Assembly: GCA_015075185.1 (NCBI GenBank)
Contig: JABTUW010000004.1
Location: forward strand, 62,001-126,000
DNA: 64,000 nucleotides
Source of the DNA: Anaerolineales bacterium
GTDB taxonomy: Bacteria > Chloroflexota > Anaerolineae > 4572-78 > J111
Direction: 5' to 3'
The first letter of the stretch is position 1, and every line of letters starts with the position of its first letter. The notes below the pieces were generated by a model. That model saw only the letters and a list, made by a program, of their open reading frames with translations, did not search any database and was not told where the DNA came from. Positions 61,242 through 64,000 of the stretch are shown here, piece by piece. The position numbers and the translations under genes are program-made.

Positions 61242-61266
61242 AGCGAGTACCTCTGGGAGTAGAGGT

Positions 61267-61324
61267 CAGTAATCAGTAGCCAGTGATCAGGTCTTTCTGA
61301 TTACTGGCTACTGTTTTCTGATGA
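61267..61324. repeat. AATCAGTAGCCAGT-family palindrome
   Basis: CAGTAATCAGTAGCCAGTGA and TCAG face CTGATTACTGGCTACTG around GTCTTT. The arms differ by one or two bases. Confidence 0.8.
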
Positions 61325-61328
61325 CTCT

Positions 61329-61865
61329 TCACGGCCACAAATAGACCCTGGCCAGAAAAACGCCGAACATAAAAATGCCTGAGGTAAATTTAGCCAGCAG
61401 GCCCGCAGCAGACCCGGCGAGATAGCCTTTGGTGGCTTTCATGGCGGCATCCCAATCCTTGTTGCGCCGCCATTCGATCCACAACACCCCGCCGACAGCC
61501 CCAACCAAACCGGCTAAACACCCCACCAGCGGCGTGCCGATGATGCTGCCGACCAGTCCCAAAACCAGGCCCAAAACTGCCCCGGTAAGCACCGCCAGCC
61601 ACGAAGCGCCGCCCATCTTGGCCCCACAATGGCCGGCCACGGCATCGGCGACTAGGCCGAGGAGCATGAAGAAGGTGATCAGGCTAAACGCCCACCAGCC
61701 CAATTTATCCCAGCCCAGGGCCAGCCCGTAAAACAGAGCCGCTCCCCACATCAGGAGGGTACCGGGGACAAAAACAGGCAGGAAATTCACCAGCAAACCC
61801 ACTAACATCAGAAACAGGGTGATGAACAGGATAAAACTCTGCGAGAAAATTTCTGAACCACTCAT
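61329..61865 (-). CDS. DUF456 membrane protein
   Basis: The 178-residue protein has four to five membrane helices, for example FILFITLFLMLVGLLVNFLP at the start, GAVLGLVLGLVGSIIGTPLV in the middle and FTSGIFMFGVFLARVYLWP at the end. The PVFVPGTLLMWGAALFYGL segment is the DUF456 signature. The function is unknown. It overlaps deoB by 4 bases (ATGA), so the two are translationally coupled. Confidence 0.88.
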   Translation of the reverse strand: MSGSEIFSQSFILFITLFLMLVGLLVNFLPVFVPGTLLMWGAALFYGLALGWDKLGWWAFSLITFFMLLGLVADAVAGHCGAKMGGASWLAVLTGAVLGLVLGLVGSIIGTPLVGCLAGLVGAVGGVLWIEWRRNKDWDAAMKATKGYLAGSAAGLLAKFTSGIFMFGVFLARVYLWP

Positions 61866-63046
61866 GAGCCGACAATATCTCCGGCAAAGCTCTCGCCTGG
61901 GCCGGGCCAGTTCAGGTCGAGCAAATCACCGATGGTGGCGGCCACATCGGCAAAGGTGGTGCGGGTGCCCAGGTTGACATTGGGTTTGACATGTGCCCCA
62001 AACACCAGCAGCGGCACGCGCTCGCGGGAGTGATCGGTGCTGGGCGTGGTTGGGTCGTTGCCGTGATCGGCCGTAATCATGGTCACATCGTGGCCGCACA
62101 TAGCAATTTTGATCAGCGGCAGTTTTTTATCAAACGCCTCTAATGTGTCGGCGTAACCGCGCGGGTCGTTGCGGTGGCCGTAAAGCGCATCAAAATCAAC
62201 CAGGTTGGCGATGATGAGGCCCTCGTTGCTCAACTGGCAAAAGTCCATAATCGCCTCTACCCCGGCCATGTTGTTGCCGGTATGGTTGCTCTGGGTCAGG
62301 CCGCGCTGAGCAAATATATCTTCAATTTTGCCGACGCCCATCACCTCCTTGCCGGCCGCTTTGACCACATCCAGGATCGTGTCACCGGGCGGGGTCAGGC
62401 TGAAATCCTTGCGATTCTCCGTCCGCTTGAAACTGCCGGGCTGGCCGACAAACGGGCGGGCAATCACCCGGCCAACGGCATGCTCGCCGCTTAGCAAATC
62501 ACGAGCAATCTGGCAGATGCGATAAAGTTCCGCCAAGGGGACAATCTCTTCGTGGGCGGCAATCTGAAAGACACTGTCGCCGGAAGTGTAAACGATGACT
62601 TTGCCGGTGGCGACGTGCTCCGTGCCCAACTCTTTGATAATTTCGGTGCCGGAGGCAGGGTAGTTGCCCAGCCAACCCCGGCTAATCCGGGCCTCAAATT
62701 CGGCCATCAACTCGGCCGGGAAACCGTTGGGGTAAAGGGGGAACGGCTTACTGAGCGGCACGCCGGTCAGCTCCCAGTGACCGGTGGTCGTGTCCTTACC
62801 GGCGCTGACCTCGGTCAGGCGGCCAAACGCTCCCCGCGCATGGTCTACCGGTGGGACACCCTGAATGTCGGCCAGGTTGCCCAGGCCCAATGCCCCCAGG
62901 TTGGGCAAATTCAGCCCGCCAACCGCGCGCGCGATGTTGCTCAAGGTATTGCTGCCCTCATCGCCATAAGCCGCCGCGTCCGGTGCGTCCCCCACCCCAA
63001 CGCTGTCCAAAATAATCAAATTGACCCTTTTGATTTGCTCTGCCAC
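61862..63046 (-). CDS. deoB: Phosphopentomutase
   Basis: The 394-residue protein has the alkaline-phosphatase-superfamily metal sites: NLIILDSVGVGDAPDA (Asp near 14), GKDTTTGHWELTG (phosphorylated Thr near 90), DALYGHRNDPRGY (metal region), MITADHGNDPTTPSTDHSRE (Asp and His near 325). It interconverts ribose-1-phosphate and ribose-5-phosphate in nucleoside salvage. GTG at 63046 follows AGGAGG. No deoD, deoA or deoC is in the window. Confidence 0.95.
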   Translation of the reverse strand: MAEQIKRVNLIILDSVGVGDAPDAAAYGDEGSNTLSNIARAVGGLNLPNLGALGLGNLADIQGVPPVDHARGAFGRLTEVSAGKDTTTGHWELTGVPLSKPFPLYPNGFPAELMAEFEARISRGWLGNYPASGTEIIKELGTEHVATGKVIVYTSGDSVFQIAAHEEIVPLAELYRICQIARDLLSGEHAVGRVIARPFVGQPGSFKRTENRKDFSLTPPGDTILDVVKAAGKEVMGVGKIEDIFAQRGLTQSNHTGNNMAGVEAIMDFCQLSNEGLIIANLVDFDALYGHRNDPRGYADTLEAFDKKLPLIKIAMCGHDVTMITADHGNDPTTPSTDHSRERVPLLVFGAHVKPNVNLGTRTTFADVAATIGDLLDLNWPGPGESFAGDIVGS

Positions 63047-63212
63047 CGGCTGCCTCCTAAAAGATAGGATGAGGCAAGACGATTGCTCTCTGCCCCTCTT
63101 CGCTTCCCCGTGTCCTCGCCTCGTCTCAGGCTTGATTCTACCTTACCCAGGCAATATTCACAAGCGTGTGAAAGCGAATGGAGGAAGGGAGGGTAGAAAA
63201 GATGGCAAACGT

Positions 63213-63251
63213 TTAAAACAAAAAGTAGGTCAAGCTTAAGCTTGACCTACT
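63213..63251 (-). terminator. Terminator of ssrA
   Basis: AGTAGGTCAAGCTT and AAGCTTGACCTACT form a perfect 28-base palindrome (63224-63251). On the minus strand it is followed by TTTTTGTTTT. It lies ten bases after the tmRNA 3' end. Confidence 0.85.
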
Positions 63252-63260
63252 CGCTGTTAA

Positions 63261-63661
63261 GGTGGAGATGGCGGGAGTCGAACCCGCGTCCATGAAAGCT
63301 GGCTACAAACATCTACGAGCGTAGACGGCCCTCGAATTGTCGTTTGGGGTTCGCTTGCCGCCCAGGTTCACCCAAACCAGTTGCTGTTCTTAGCCGAGGT
63401 TTAGCAACATCGCCCCGGAGCGCCCCGACTTAGTTGACACCCGGCCCCACCTTTCGGGGGAAGGCGGAGCGCGAGCGTGACCTTAGCTTAGAAGGTCAGT
63501 GTTATTTCCTTATACTTAAGCCGCAACGGGCAGTTGGTAGAAGGATTTAACGTTAGCCGGTACTTTTTCGGCAATTATTGTTTTGCCCAGTTTAACGAGT
63601 TGGAACAGCTCGGCTCGCCGTCTGTAACCCTCCACTTCCCTGTCGAAACCGTTTCATCCCC
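63261..63661 (-). ncRNA. ssrA: tmRNA
   Basis: The 401-base RNA starts GGGGATGAAACGGTTTCGAC (5' tRNA-like half) and ends GGTTCGACTCCCGCCATCTC plus CACC (T arm and acceptor), with GGGGATG pairing to CATCTCC. The final A of CCA is not encoded. The internal tag frame (63516-63572) begins at GCC and reads AEKVPANVKSFYQLPVAA, then TAA. The end resembles the usual A-A protease-recognition ending (LAA/VAA). tmRNA rescues stalled ribosomes with SmpB. A promoter and terminator flank it. Confidence 0.97.
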
Positions 63662-63671
63662 AAGTGATTAA

Positions 63672-63700
63672 ATTATAGCACGGAATTGTTAGAGAAGCAA
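63672..63700 (-). promoter_or_regulatory. Promoter of ssrA
   Basis: On the minus strand TTGCTT, 17 bases, TATAAT with extended TGC before the -10 box, ending 10 bases before the tmRNA 5' end. Confidence 0.85.
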
Positions 63701-63705
63701 TAGAA

Positions 63706-63778
63706 TCTGGAGGGTTGGAGGATTGGAGGGCGAGAAAATAACCATTTTTCCAATCCCCCAGTCTTCCATTCTTCCAAC
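63706..63778. repeat. GGAAG-type palindromic repeat, copy 6
   Basis: CTGGAGGGTTGGAGGATTGG and AGGG face CCAATCCCCCAGTCTTCC and ATTCTTCCAACTCC arms. It lies between divergent ssrA and the last gene. Confidence 0.75.
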
Positions 63779-63799
63779 TCCTGATATTTCGTATATTAC

Positions 63800-63828
63800 T
63801 TGACATCCCTCGTAAAACGCGGTAAAAT
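63800..63828 (+). promoter_or_regulatory. Promoter of the last gene
   Basis: TTGACA, 17 bases, TAAAAT: near-consensus sigma-70 boxes, 48 bases before the ATG. Confidence 0.8.
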
Positions 63829-63875
63829 TATGTCAATCGCTCATTTGTGCGAGTTAGGTATTGTTGGGAGGTGAA

Positions 63876-64000
63876 ATGATGACTGATCAAATGCCCCTCT
63901 TTCCTCAGCGCGGGGTCAAGGGTCAATACGGCCCGCCGATTACCCAGATTAAAACCATCACGCTGAATTCGTCCCTGGCGATGGCCGCCAGTGCTTACCA
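63876..64000 (+). CDS. Partial gene, possibly the start of a tyrosine recombinase (XerC/D-like)
   Basis: GGGAGGTGAA precedes an ATG whose frame stays open for 41 codons to the window edge: MTDQMPLFPQRGVKGQYGPP and then ITQIKTITLNSSLAMAASAY. The TLNSSLAMAASAYQ stretch recalls the start of the N-terminal SAM-like domain of Xer-type recombinases in Chloroflexi, but the fragment is too short to be sure. A strong promoter lies upstream. A full sequence to the right would decide. Confidence 0.5.
   Translation, partial: MMTDQMPLFPQRGVKGQYGPPITQIKTITLNSSLAMAASAY

Noticed and set aside
1..64000. CRISPR array, tRNA or rRNA genes
   Set aside because: No regularly spaced short direct repeats, and no T-arm-like motif outside the tmRNA, were found by eye.

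Overview
The window is about 64 kb of bacterial chromosome with moderate-to-high GC. It has no rRNA or tRNA genes, but a complete tmRNA gene lies near the right end. The gene set suggests a member of the Chloroflexota (Anaerolineae-like). The pointers are a mevalonate-pathway decarboxylase, an actinobacterial-style phosphatidylinositol-mannoside-like operon, an AcnX pair, Thr/Pro-repeat linkers in surface proteins, coenzyme B12 and molybdenum enzymes, and very many dispersed intergenic palindromes. The phylum is an inference; no marker in the window proves it.

Left part (1-15 kb). A decayed two-subunit molybdenum hydroxylase (1-1058) and a frameshifted insertion sequence (1338-2840) precede a minus-strand cluster. 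That cluster holds a GT4 glycosyltransferase, an unrecognised protein, an acyl carrier protein, a multiply frameshifted AMP-dependent acyl ligase, an AsnB-type amidotransferase and an NAD-synthase-like amide synthase. On the plus strand follow an AAA-ATPase/TPR/Thr-Pro surface protein and an O-antigen-ligase-like polymerase, so the locus looks like cell-surface polysaccharide or glycolipid assembly.

Middle part (15-36 kb). Minus strand: NDH-2, an M20 peptidase, and a tightly coupled operon of CDP-alcohol phosphotransferase, PimA-like glycosyltransferase, PatA/LpxL-like acyltransferase and a lipoprotein whose frame is broken at a 29-G tract. Plus strand: a large GAF/PAS histidine kinase, a sirtuin, a xanthine/CO-dehydrogenase-family operon (FAD, 2Fe-2S and Mo subunits) interrupted by an unknown gene and a VapBC-like module between direct repeats, a response regulator, and a frameshifted cyclic-nucleotide-binding/SpoIIE phosphatase.

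Right part (36-64 kb). Housekeeping and metabolic genes: ligA, fabF, AcnX large and small subunits, a MoxR/VWA pair, a CPBP protease, a pentapeptide-repeat protein, a single-chain restriction-modification enzyme, an alpha/beta hydrolase, mvaD, rseP, a zinc-ribbon surface protein, a HEAT-repeat protein, a B12 diol dehydratase with fused large and medium subunits plus its small subunit, a P450, deoB and ssrA. The start of another gene (possibly a tyrosine recombinase) runs off the right edge.

The most unusual feature is repeat content. At least seven sequence families of imperfect palindromes occupy most intergenic gaps. Several sit in-frame inside genes (ligA and three in the restriction-modification gene), and others supply the stop codons of neighbouring genes.
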